Origin: Sipunculus nudus
Taxonomy: Eukaryota; Annelida; Sipuncula; Golfingiida; Sipunculidae
Length of the DNA stretch: 64,000 nt
Direction: 5' to 3'
Assembly: GCA_026874595.1 (NCBI GenBank)
Contig: CM049318.1
Location: 10,030,241-10,094,240, forward strand
Every line of letters begins with the position of its first letter. The stretch's first letter is position 1. Of this stretch, positions 46,417-60,268 are shown one piece after another. The position numbers were made by a program, and so were the translations under genes. Under the pieces are notes generated by a model that searched no databases, was not told where the DNA came from, and saw only the letters and a program-made list of their open reading frames with translations.

Positions 46417-47120
46417 TCATGTTGATTTGGAGAGAGGTGGTGACACAACAGTACCACGAAATTCTAATAATGGTTGATCCTCCCTCATTTCGATCTCGTC
46501 TGTTTCCTGGATCCCAGGTAAATGCACATTTTCTATCGGCTGCGGAGAGTCATCAATTGGGTCGAAGTATGGCATTGTCCTTCTGCGATGATGAAGTTCA
46601 TGCATATAAAGGGCGCTAAAGCTCATTTCCCGAGACATCATTTCTAACTGAGCGGAATCATACTGACTTGCCGTCATACTCCGAGACGGATGTTGATGCA
46701 TATTAGACTGGCTCCCTGCAACCGATAATTGATTAGCCCCCATCGACAAATGGAGTCCTGTAGGTCGGCTGGCAAAAATGCTACCTGTGGTGCCCTCTTG
46801 TGTTGATGACATGACACCTGTGACATTATGTACACTTGCAAGTAAACCTTGCCCACTCCCTACTAACGGGCCTTCAGCATTTTTCACTCCACCACGTACA
46901 ACAGTTTGTGTTCCAGATCCCTGACTGGATCCGACAGTCCGGCTCAGGTTGATTGGTCCAGATCCTGGCAGCCCAGCATTACTGGTGATGGTACTCTGGT
47001 GTATCATACTGTTCACCACAGTGTTTGTATTGAAAGGTCCATAACCGATGGAAGACAGGGAGTTCATCAAAGGATTGTCCAAGGCTGGTAATGTACTGAA
47101 GGCGAGAGCATCTCTCTGAA
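46417..47120 (-). CDS. ATG9: ATG9 terminal exon (disordered C-terminal tail)
   Basis: This 704 nt exon has acceptor TTTCCAG at 47121-47122 and stop TGA at 46417-46419. Its 234 residues are rich in Ser, Gly, Thr and Gln with no predicted fold, as in other ATG9 tails. It keeps the conserved element EMSFSALYMHELHHRRRTMP. Near the C-terminus EDQPLL fits an acidic dileucine sorting signal, [DE]xxxL[LI]; the fit is seen, the function is inferred. Vertebrate ATG9A ends in a longer stretch that binds the ATG13-ATG101 HORMA pair, and no obvious equivalent is visible here. Confidence 0.95.
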
Positions 47121-50100
47121 CTGGAAACAAAAGGATCAAAGTTTAATACAACACGTCGTCACATTATATGATTAAAAAAGAATCAAACTAAAATTATCAC
47201 AACTAACATCTACCTTATTTTAATAACATTCACCTGATTAGTTCAGTTTCAAATCTGATTGAAGTTCTTAATTATTGTTTTCCTAAATTAATGAGTACCA
47301 AATGATAGAATTTCATAATTCCTCAAACACCTTGATATGCGACATAAACACTTTAATATTTTAGATGGACTTTAGTACCTACATTACATCAGAAATAAAT
47401 ATTTTCTGCTTTACTTAAATGTGATTCATTTTGCAATATTTAAAGGTTCTAAGGATAATATTACCAGATAAAATATTGCATGTAAAGAAACATATTCTCA
47501 CCTTGTTCTCGTAATGTGTTCAAGAAATCGACTCCGTTCTGTGGTGGTTTCCACTCCGGATTGGTTAACTAAAAGATGAATTATATGCAATTATAAACAT
47601 TTTATCTATACACAATACACATATATGTTTGTGAACACTGAAAACAAAGGACTTGTGGATCACGGAGCTCAGCTGAAATTGATTCTGAGATTATTTGTAT
47701 AAAATCCTAGTGGCTGTGTTGACTGTGCACTTTCGTGGACTACATGACAGATGGAGGAGCCTCTCATGATCACATACGTGTGTTTGTAAAAGTTTCAGTA
47801 TTTTAACTAAGTGACTGTAATGTGCATGTAAATACATGCACTGGGAACTTACAAAACCCTGTAAATGACAGAATAATGGACATGAAATACATCATTTTAA
47901 TAAACATTTATTTAAGTAACTGAAATAAAATGCTGTACTTGTGGAATGAAACAATTTAATGATGCAATAAGGAAAAGAACAGTAATGGGCCTAAGTGTTA
48001 TAAGAAAGGATACCGGTACATTTCAAAAACAAAGAAATTTGTACATGTAATACTTCTCAACAGTTAAATATATGGCCATGTGAGCTTAAAATTAAATACC
48101 ATGAAAGTTTGACCCATATTCCTGATTAATTCAGTGTACCAGTGTTATTCATACCATGGTCTAGCCAACTTTGAGAGATAAGAATTAAATACTACAAAAT
48201 AGTTGCACCTTATTAAATATTCAAATATGTCAATAAGCCCTTATATTGGATCCAAAAATTTAATCACATTTGAATATTAAAAAAAAATAATCAGAAACAT
48301 ATATATGTATTTGCAATTTGTTGAGCTTGGGATTCAAACTGAGAAGGTTTTGTTTAAAAATATCATTTTTTTCCAACATTTTGAACAAATATTGAATTTA
48401 ACACTGAAATTATAAGATTCATTTGTTATTTTACCTGTCAATCGTTTTATAAACAGCCTCAGATGGCCACACCCCCTATGACATATAGGCTAAGCCTGAT
48501 ATAAACATCAGTTATTTTTATGACATGGTCTTCTTAAAACTTGGATAAAAGCTATAATTTTTTATCAAATTTTAGTCCTTTAAAGCTTAAATCCATCTAT
48601 GTGTATATTAAATTTAATCAACATTCCTTTCAGGCAAGAATGTGCAACTGAGGGAAAAGAGATTTAGCTGGGCAAAAGGAGCCACGAGTGAAGTTGGTTA
48701 TGTTTAAAAAAATCATTTTTTTTTTCAACATTTTGAACAAATATTGAATTTAACATTGAAATTATAAGATTCATTTGGTTGATTTTACCCAAGGGAGACC
48801 ATGGCTGTAGCTATCCCATTGCATACCAGGTTATTGGGCTGGCCTGATGTAAACAATACTTGTCATGGTGGTTGAAAACTTAATGCGAAAGGTTTCATAC
48901 AACATGCCCAATATTGACCTAATTTCTGGCAAGTGCAAAGGAAATACAGAGGACCATATATGCCAAATTTAAATGAAACAACATCAGGGGTTTTCATAGT
49001 GGGCGGTCTTGAAGTGTAACTATAGGTTTTTTAAAAGAAAAAAAAAGGAAGGTTTTTTTTCTTAATTTCTTGAAGGGAAAAAAATTGAAGTGACCTAATT
49101 TTTGGTGTGGTAGGAGAACTTAGGGACATCTAACTCTATGTCAAATTTTGTACGTCTTACAGTTTCAACACATGCTTTGTTAACTGACAGACAGATGATG
49201 GACAAAGGACCATGACTATAGCTCAGATGACTTATAGTCAGCTGCGCTAAAATTCTATTGGTTCGTATAATTCTGTAACCAGGGGCAGAATTTCTTTTTC
49301 GACCAAAGAAATCAAGAAAATAGAATAAAAAGCACTTAATACTGAAATACAGAGCTGGATTTTGCATCATGATGCTTTTACAGCAACTCAAGATTGCACC
49401 ATTAAAGCATAAAGTTAAAAGCAATTCTACAGTAAGGGAGGCAGTTCCCACTTCTTATAAACCAGTCTCTAAAACTGACAGAAATATGGGGATATAGGGA
49501 TACTGTACCATAATTATGATATTAGTCAAACTGACAGAGTATCACTACTCATCAGCGCAATTATTACAGATTTAATTGTTATGTCCAGAACTTGAACAAA
49601 TATAAACATATTTTACAATATATTCATAGAAATATGATTCAGTAAATTTTCACATAACAGAAATATCTCTGTATTTAAATGAATGAAATCTCCATTTACA
49701 CATACTGCAGACTCTGAGACATCATTTTATAATCAATACTAAGAAACATATTTGATTCATTTCATGCTGAACATTAAGCTGGTCAAGCATTACTTCCTCA
49801 CTTAATATTATAACAATACACATTACACATTTCAGCAGATTTCAACGTATATAATGAGTCAATTACAATATAATTGGTAGTTGGATCTGCCTATTAAAGA
49901 CCCTATTTTATCTGAGTCATAAAACAGCAGACTGAACCTGTATACTCACAGTAAAGTGCATAAGTGATAGTTCTGTCTTTCCATCCTCTGCCTGTTGCTT
50001 CTGGTTGGCTTCTGTCTTCTCCTCTTCTACCCACTAAAATACAGGCGTCAAAATAGGTACAAATATCAATACACTGTAATGTTAAAAGAAAATAATAATT

Positions 50101-53100
50101 ATTTTGTGGTTCAATTTCATAATGTAGCAGTTTAAACAAGATGTAGTTATTCTTTGCCATGAGTCACTGACAACACATATTCTCTGCAACAAGTATTTGA
50201 CATGGCATTTTGGAGAATGATAGTGATATAATCTGCCCTCTAGTGAGCAAACAAACAATGACTTTGCCTTAAAGTGAATAAAGGACCTAAAATATATACC
50301 CATCTTCATTTATTCCAAAATTAAATTCAGATAACAAATTACAGGCCAAATCATGATACAATTCTGTATGTCACTATATCTGGGGGGGAAAACATGTGAA
50401 ATCTCCTGAACTTATACTTGTTTCTCTTGAAGCTTTATCTTATAATGTTGATATACATAAATTATCCTGATATAAACAAACACTCACTACACCAGGAGCA
50501 CTTTTCTATTTCCCTGACAAATCTGAGAAATCAAATATTATGTGCCTAATACTTAACAGGAGCACAATAATTCTCATCTTAGATCATTTTCTTCCCTACA
50601 AGTCTGCATGAAAGATATTTAGATGGTCCACCAGCATCCCTGGTACAAGGGTTTACCGTTTCAAAGATTAATTTTCCCCCAATGTATATAAACACAAAAA
50701 GTAGTACACATTACCTGTGGGTTGCCATGCCTCCAAACATCCATTTGGGCAAATGAACACACATCCCCTACACCAGTGACCTCTACTGAGAAATTACGGA
50801 AGAAATCTACAATGTCCAGAGCTTTGTGTCGTACACAAAAACACAGAATGAGAGGTGTCAGGAATGGGCTCAGCAGCTCCTCAACCAGGTGCACCTGTCA
50901 ATCAATATACATTTAATAAGTAATTTGTAAAATAAACAGAATAATTATTGCAATTTGGTGGATAGGAGGTGCTGCACTTAATATTCACGAATTACATATA
51001 ATGTAAATGAGCACCAAATGCAACAACTGTCATATTATTACAGCAGCAGCAGCTGGAGAGTTCGCAAAGTTTATTTTTTTATTTAAATTTTATCACAGTT
51101 TAAAGTTTCTTTTTGAGCACTTTTTACAACTTTCAGAGAGTCCCTGACTGATTGTCATCTATACCTGCTCTTATTTATGCATACTTAAACATGTATTTTA
51201 AGTACAATTTTGTGAAGGTACATAATTGTATATTTGTACATCTTTCCAAGCTTTGTGTTGCCACAAATGCTGACACCTAGTGGGGGATTTTACACTATAA
51301 GGCACTAAATTTTGGATTTATGAAATTTGGATGATCTAGATTTTGAAAAAAATCTAGCCGTTGAAAATATTATAAACATCATCATTATATCATTTATATT
51401 ATTATTTTTTTATTATCACATGAATATGGATTAACTAACTTTATGATCAGGAAACAACTATGAAATGATTACATGTATTAGAGATTACTCACGGCTCTAT
51501 ACTGGAAGAGGATAGCAAACTCCCGCCTGATCCTCGTGGTGTGTGCTTGACCTTTCCAATGGCTGGGCATGTAGTGTATCTCCCCAAGGATACCCCGCAT
51601 CAGAAGCTCAGGACAATACACCAGATGCTGAAAATATTATACATTTTTATGTTTTGAATCACAGATATAGATTTCACTAGGGTCTGTGTGTATACTGTTG
51701 AAGCTGTTAATTTGGCATATCTGAATTTTCGCACTTTTTTCATTTTACAGCATTAGTGCATTTAGAATTTTCACACAAATCAGTATGTGAAGGTTATTCA
51801 TTTTGTATTAAATTATCAAAATATTTTAACAATTATATAAAAGACATGTTTGTTATTTGTTTGATATGTGCAATCTACCTCCCACCTAACAATCTCCGTC
51901 TGACAGCGTACATGCAAAGGGTGACTGAGTTCCTTGAACACAAGGTGCAAACAATATGTAATTAACCGTGACTAATCACATTTAATGAAAAAAATGGTAC
52001 TGCACCCAGCCACATTGTTTGACATCTCGGTAAATTGTAGGATTGCTCCACAAAACAACTGTGATTCTTAATTAGATAGAAGCAGCTATGTGTGAACAAC
52101 AAACAGAGCTAACAATGACTGTGGCTGGCTCTCCGTGGTATTTCAAAGTCATGGGGGGCGGGGGTTCTAAAATTGTTTTAATGAGCGCATGTTCTTAATT
52201 TAGTGCAAATCTAGCTCCCACTAAAAGCAAAAAAAAAAAAATACCGTGCTAACAAAACCATTTCCACAGTATTTGTACAGAGAGTGAAATGTAGCCATGT
52301 TAGTCTGTTAAATACATGTACAAATTTATAGAAGGAAAGATGGGAAATATACATAAATCAAGGTACAAAAGTTTAAAATTGCAAAGAACAATTTTATACT
52401 GAATACGATCCACAGGGCAAATATTGCAAGTTACTCTGGAGTCAATGTGTACAGTAATATTTTCAGCCTTTATATTGTGTTTTGCTAATATTGTTTTGAG
52501 CTAAGCCAGCAGAAGGCAGTATGTAATTCACAAACAATATATGGCCATCCATCTGGGCAATGTATGATGTTATGGAGGTAACTAGGGACCCATGGGTCTC
52601 AACGCTCAGCTGCATTTGTCTATAAGGATATATGTTTATGAGGTTTTCCAAAATATTGGTCCTGTGATCAGTTTGAAGCCAACTTGTCTACCCAAACTGG
52701 AGTTATCATCCATAAACTAATTTGTGAATGGATGGGCCCTGTGACCTTAACCTTTGATCTTGTGACCCCAAAATCAAAAGGAAACTTCCCCTATTGGCAG
52801 GTGCACCACATGTTGATGATAGAAGGATTGAGATGAAAAGTTTGGCTTAAAATGCATCCACAATCTTTCTCCAGTGGTGGGTCCTGTGACCTTGACCTTT
52901 GATCTCATGACCCCAGAATTAACAGTTCTTACTTTAGTGGTGGGCCATATATAAGTCAAATTTGAAACCAATATTTCAAACCAAACTGGTGTAATCATCT
53001 GGAAACTAATATGTGGATAGATGGTCCCCATGACCTTGACCTTTAACCTCAAAATCAACAAGTTACTTTCACTATTGGCAGGTGAGCAACATCTGTAAGA

Positions 53101-56100
53101 TAGAAAGTTTGGGACAGAAAGTTTGGATAAAAATACATCAACAATCTTTTTAAAGAAATGGGTCCTGTGACCTTGACCTTTGACCTTATGACCACAAAAT
53201 CAAAAGGGTTCTTACATTATTGGTGGGTCATATATAAGTCAAAATTGAAACCAATATGTCAATCCAAACTGGAGTTATCATCCAGAAACAAATATGTGGA
53301 CAGATGGGCCCCTGTGACCATGACCTTTCACCTTGTGACCCCAAAATCAATCAGGTTCTTCCCCTATTGGCAGCTCAGGTATATGTGCAAGATGGAAGGT
53401 TTGGAATGAAAAGTTTGGCTTAAAATGGCTTAAAATGCATCAACAATCTTTCTAAATAAGTGGGTACTGTGACCTTGACCTTTGACCTCATGACCCCAAA
53501 ATTGAACAGAATCTCTCCCTATTGGCAGAATAGCAACATCTCTCCCTATTGGCAGAATAGCAACATCTTGAAGATGGAAGGTTTGCAATGAAAAGTTTGG
53601 ATTCAAATGCATTCTTTTTAAAGAAATGAGTCCTGTGACCTTGACCTTTGACCTTTGGACCCCAAAATCGACAGGGTTCTTACTTTAGTGGTGAGTCATA
53701 CATAATTTAAGTTTGAAACCAATATGTCAAACTAAACTGGAGTTATCATCCGGAAACTAATATGTGGATAGATGACCAACATGACCTTGACCTTTGAACA
53801 TGTGACCCCAAATTCATTTATGCTCTCCCCATACTGGCAAGTCAGCTAAATGTGCAAAATGGAAAGTTTGGGATGAAAAGCTTGGCTTAAAATGCAGCCA
53901 TAATCTTTTCAAATAAGTGAGTCTTGTGACCTTGACCTTTTGACCCCAAAATCATATCGGTTCTTGCAGATATTGGAGGTTTTGTATTATATTTTTGATT
54001 ATTCTGGGAGGTACTTTTAAGCCCCATAGCTCAGAGGATATAGGTCACAGTGACCTAATTTCAGGTTTCCAAGGAGATTATTTATTGACCTCCTTGGATG
54101 ACAAAGAAGTTTCTAGGACTAGCAGTAACGATTTGTGCCCTGCTAAGGGATGGCCAGAAGGCCGGACTACCGGACGGCCGACGGACAAAGCACCATTCCT
54201 ATACCTCAGTTGACTTACAGTCAGCTGAGCTAAAAACTGCTTCCCTGTGAAAAATAAGACTGGTAAACATTCGACATACTGGTAGTGTTTCTTGTGCACA
54301 AACAAAGAGGAGACGTAACATAAACAACTTACAACGGCTGTGCCTGGAGATTATATCTTTAAAATTTAGGACGCTAGCCTGCAGGTGTCATATGGGACCC
54401 TAGAAGTAACATTTTAACATGCTATCTGTGCACAGAAAGTTACAGCAACTAATGATGGACTTTTAAGTAGAAAATCTGTATGATTGGGAGACCTCAATAT
54501 CCAAGTTCCACAAGGCCCTCATTAGTGAAACTTTCTGACAGTTCTGGATTTTGGATAAAAGCCAATATATATAGAACTTATTACTTTTTGGTTACAGGGG
54601 TCTCCTAGCTTCAATGTTGTTTCTGCAGTGATTTTGTGTGTTTTATTTTATGTGGTGCAGTAATGTGCATCAAATAAAAATAATTAACTGTTTATTAAAA
54701 ATAATTAATGTCAAGTAGGTACTTACCTCATCAGGTATAAATATCCTGCATGCAGTTATAGTTAAACCTGAAAAAGAGAACAAAGAAGTAAGCCTCAGGA
54801 TTTTACATGACACTTTAAAATATATGTTAATTCCATAGCTAATTTTGAAGGTTACCAAAAAATGAGGACATTTAGTATCATGGGTGTCATTATCAACAAT
54901 TAGAAAGTGAATAACTTTAAAGGAAGAAGTAAAGGTTTAATGAATCATCACCTGCCCTCCTTGACACATTATGAATCAGCATTATCAATGCCACTTTATT
55001 TAAAATGATGCTGTTATCAATACTGATCCACTGTTTATTAGACGTTCTTACAAATAAACCCAAATTAACAGGTCTTAGATATAATCTCTTTAATTCTGAG
55101 AAATATTGCATAGCAGAAGGCTGACAAGTTTGCTGAAGGTTTGTTCAAAGGTATCATTTCTTTTTCTGTTTGTCTGACATAATGCAAAGACTGCAAATAA
55201 AATAACTGTATGAACTGCTTTTAAAGACACTTATAAACAGTATTCTTCTATTTTTAATTACTTATTTAAGGTAGGTACCAGGCATATTGGTGGCACCATC
55301 TACTGAATGAGGATGACAGCACCCTTACAATATGCATTATATTTTATTATATAAAGCCTTCTGGATTTAAGCTGATATATGTATGGAGCTAAAATAATCA
55401 AAAAATCATAAATTCTCTTTAAAATGTTACAGTGAACCTCCGAGGTTCTACTGAAATTTCCCTATTTTGCCCCAGGGAGCTCTGGTGGGATTTGAACTCG
55501 GGACAAACCAGTGGTATAACACCTTAACCCTCTGCCTTCATCCTACCCTATGTTTTCTTAAAACATCAGATGCAGTTAGGATATCTTAAAAGGAAATTGT
55601 ATGAAGATAGATATGTTGAAGAGGTATGAAATTGGAGGAATAAATCAAGGTACAACAAGGGGTATGTGCTCTCTCAGTGCTCAATAATTAATTTAAAACA
55701 AGGGACCCATGGGTCATGGCGCTCAGCTGAAGTTTGAAATTTTTGCAAATGCAAAATATTCTATTGTAATGTTTTTCATTTATATAAGAATATGAGAAGC
55801 TAAGAGGAAAGGGGCCCTCCCACTTGGTTATAGTAAAGTTCTAAATATATGATTGCAAACTAATACTCTGACAAGACTGTCATGAAGAAAAACAGTAAAA
55901 GTTTTGAGTTACTGTGATGCATATGAAAATTTACAGATGGACAGGCAAGTGGACAGAATGGAGTAATACCTTTATTTCACTTTCAAGGGAATAATGCATT
56001 TAAGTTAATATATAAGCCTATTTTTTTTTAGCATATCCACTTTTTCCATTAAAAGTTTTTATATGAATCATTTTTTTATATACAAGTTTTATAAATTTTT

Positions 56101-59100
56101 ATTAAAAAAAATTGAAAATACAAGTAAAAATAAAACAAGGGACCCATGGGTCACGGCGCTCAGCTGATCATGATTGGACTATAAATGTATCACCATTGTT
56201 ATACTATATTGAGAAGAAAAAGCTTATGAATATCATGTCATGTTGGGCTTTTATAAAGGAATATAATGTAATATGTGAGTAAATGATATATGAAATAATC
56301 TGACTGATGGATTAATATGGAGTAAAATATAGTGGTTTATTTTTTATTTATTTGGGAGGGGTTGAAAAAAACAATTTATTTGAGCAAATATGAATGCAAT
56401 GACAGTATACTAAGCAGTGGTATAATGATAATAAGGCTATTTGTTGAAGGATCTATAGTGTATGGAAAACTGCAAGATTTCAATTTGACAGATACAAGGT
56501 TATGATTAACTATGCTGATGAGGGGATTTATGAATTTGTGACTGTATGACATGATATCTTGACAAGATCGGTCTTGACAAGGTTCATTATTTTGATGACC
56601 CTAACGTCTACATATTACACAATATTGACGTAATTTCTGGCATGTACATAGGTACCTATGGACAAATGGTCAACAGTACTGAACCACCTAGAAGGTTAAA
56701 ATATTAACAAGGGACCTATGGGTCACGACGCTCAGCTGTTATATATGATAAAAAATATTATTTAGAAATGAGGCACATGCTGGTTTTGTGTGGTAATAAA
56801 TATAAGCTGTATTATGAGTTGTTGTTGTTTAGCTTATGTATGATTTTGATAGTACCTTTGGAGACAGGGAAGAGGATTGATTTTATTAATTTTATTAACA
56901 AATGGAGTACTACTGTCACACAGATTTTGACTTGGCCATATAACTTATAAGCAGAACATATAATATAAGAGTTTAACTATTTATTAAAAAAATTACAAAT
57001 ATTGTCCCAAATATAATTTTTATTAAAAATAATAAGAGAATCATATGATTTTTTAAAAATGAAATATAACTGATATGATTATTAAAATAATATTAAAGAA
57101 TATATTCATGAATGCATTCATGAATACATTTTGAAAGTATTTGCACGAGTATTCATATACTTTCATTTTTACCTGAATTCCCATTCTTTATGCAAGAAAT
57201 TTTATAATGGAGTACATAATCATATTCGTATTTATATTTTAATACAATTACAAAGTATTCACGACATGTCTGGTATTTATTCAGTTTTCACCAAACAATG
57301 ATGTTGAGAATCCAGAATATACAAAATTCACACATTTAAATAATGATCATAAGTACCTGGTTTTATGGCTTTTATTTATATTAAAAAATAACTGTAAAAA
57401 ATTCATTTTGGACTAATTTCACATCAATGTACACACTAGACACAGTAGGAATCTAGATTAATATTATCAACTGCATCTTTGCCTATCATTAATTTCCTTC
57501 ATATAATCCTTAATGATTAGTAATGAATAATATGATTTACTTCTTTATCATTAAAAATGAACTGAAAAATGCCATAGGTGACTGCATGGTGTTATTTGGA
57601 ATATGTGACATTATACCCATCGATACAAGATTCTTATATCATCAGTAACTGCAAGTTAATTTCCTGTTATTATAAACTAACAAATTCATTTTCTATTTTT
57701 CTTTAATTTGTTATTAAAAACCAATAAAAATTTATTAATTTATTGTTTATTGTTATGTTGTTGGTTAAAACTACTAGATGAGGTGGGTTGAACACCTGGA
57801 TCAACTGTGGCTGGCCATAAGCTGCCTGGATTCTCCCCTCAAGCGTGCATAATTTGATGAAAGGTCAACAAGGTCAACATACAGGTGACTCAAGAGGGGC
57901 TGGAGAGAGCCAAAGTCTGACAGGGTCTCATAAAAAACATTAATAAAAGCTACAATATTTGGCAAATTTCTTTCAGCTTTCTAAACTAAAAAGCTGAAAT
58001 CCTTATGTGTGCATGATATGAAAATTATATCAACAGTGCTCACGGGAAACAAACGTGCCATGGTCCCAGTTGGGCAAAATTTAAGGTACTAATTTTATAT
58101 TTATACTAATAACTTATAAAATTTGAAAAATTCAGAACTAATTTCGGGTATTCAATTGAATCTTGATTAAATAATGTTACATCCCTGACAAAAAAAATCT
58201 CTAGCTTCAGCAATGCCCTTGTTAAGGGAGTAAATATATTTCTTGATTTTTTACAAAGTGCATTATGTTTGGGCCCATAACTTAAAAAAAATACACAATA
58301 CTGACATCATTTCTGGCATGTGCATAGTGAAAGTATAGAAAAATATGTATATTATATATGATCAAAGTCAGATCAGTGGTTTTGATATTAGGCAGTCTTA
58401 AAGTGTAACATTGGGTTTTTAATGGAAAAATGAAGTTTTTCATTGATATTTCGAAGGAATTAAGTCCTAGTGACCAAATTCTTGGCATGGTAGGGGATTT
58501 TAGAGAAATCTAACTGTATGCCAAATTTAAGGAACTTAGAGCTGAAGCTCGGGAGCTGAGCTCTAGCAAACTGCATAACACTAGCAATATGTGACATGGT
58601 GCTTGAAAACTTGAATAAAATCTACAGTTTTGGTTCAACTGGTTTCAAATTTTTGGTGTTAACAGTTGAAATGCTAACAAAAACATGCTGTGAAAATTAA
58701 ATCCACAGCAGTTACAGCAAAAAAACGTGCCATGGTCAAAGTTGAGCAAAATTTAAGGTACCAATTTTTTATTTTTGCTAATATTTTTAAAAATTTAAAA
58801 GATTTTGATCTAATTTTGGGTATACAATTTAATTTTGATTAATAAAAGTAACATTACTGGAAAAAAGTGCTTAGCTTTAACAAGTTTTGTGTTAAGTGAT
58901 AAAATTTCTTTCCTGATTATTTACAAAATGCATTATGTTTGGGCCCATAACTTTTTTAAATTAAATAATACAGACCTAATTTCTGGCATGTACATAGGAA
59001 TTATATAGAGGATTATTTATAGGAAATATGAGGAAAAACAGATGAGTGGTTTTGATATTAGGCAGTCCTAAAGTGTGAAAATAGGTTTTTAATAAAAAAT

Positions 59101-60232
59101 TGAGGTTTTTCCTTAATTTCTCAAAGGGATGAAGTCGCAAAGACCCAGTTTTCGGCTTGGTAGGAGATCTTGGGGACATCTAACATTATGCTGAATTTTG
59201 GATTCCTAGGTCTTACGGTTTCAAAACGTGCCACATCTACGGACGGACGGACGGACGGACGGACAGACGGACGGACGACGGACAATGGACCACGACTATA
59301 GCTCAGATGACTTATAGTCAGCTGAGCTAAAAATATGATGAAATGAAGATAAAGTTTGAGAGGAAGAGGTAATTTGGGCCATGGTTGGTTTATATGATTG
59401 AAGAAAATGTTGCAAATAATATTTGAGATCTGACCATGCCTTTCCATTGGTTACATTTTTGATAAGCTGTTGACAGTTCAACAGTTTACACATTGTCTGA
59501 TGAGATCCAATTTATTTGGTAAATCTTTTTTATCAATTTTATGATATGTATACAGTTGCCATAACGTCCCCACTCCACAGGTGCAATGACTTGATGGGGG
59601 GGGGGGGTGTTGTGTTATGATCAGAGTTACAATGCCTCTGTCTCTCTGTAGATATTTTCTTTAATTATTAAATTTTATGCTATAGCCATAGAACTATTGT
59701 TCACAGAGCCAAGGAGCAAAGCCTCAGTGGGATGAAGAAGGGGATGGGGAGAGTTACAACACCCTTGCATATACATACAGGATATGAAATTTAATTCAAC
59801 AGTGCTTATAAAAAAAAAGTTTATTCATGAACATTAAATATTTAAAACAGGCAGAAAGATGGAGAAACAAGCAAATCATTTTCCCCCATTCTACTGAGCC
59901 AATAAAAAATAAACAATATTTGCATTTATTCCTTTTTTTCATTACATAATTTTTATCCAGGTTTATGAAGGTTACTATAAATTTACAGTATAACATACAT
60001 GTGATTGTGAATATTTCAGTTGATTCACATTTCTAAATTGCATCAACATTTATAGCTAATGTATCTAGTTTATAGTACCTGTCAACAGAATGGGATGGAG
60101 GGAGGAAGGGAGGCAATAAGGGTGAGAGAGAGAGAAAAAAAAAGATGGAGAGAGAAAGAGAAAAAGCAGAGGAGAGAGAGAGAGAGGGAGAGAGAGAGAA
60201 AGAGAGTGAGAGAAAGAGAGAGCTGGACTGCC

Positions 60233-60268
<36 letters not shown>

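Noticed and set aside
46419-47091. Plus-strand and alternative minus-strand open frames over the last ATG9 exon
   Set aside because: They overlap the intact ATG9 coding frame, which has clear homology and splice continuity.
52774-53409. Two related frames containing VTLTFDL / VKVTGP-like peptides
   Set aside because: They repeat because the underlying 146 bp HINE unit repeats; no frame is preserved across units.
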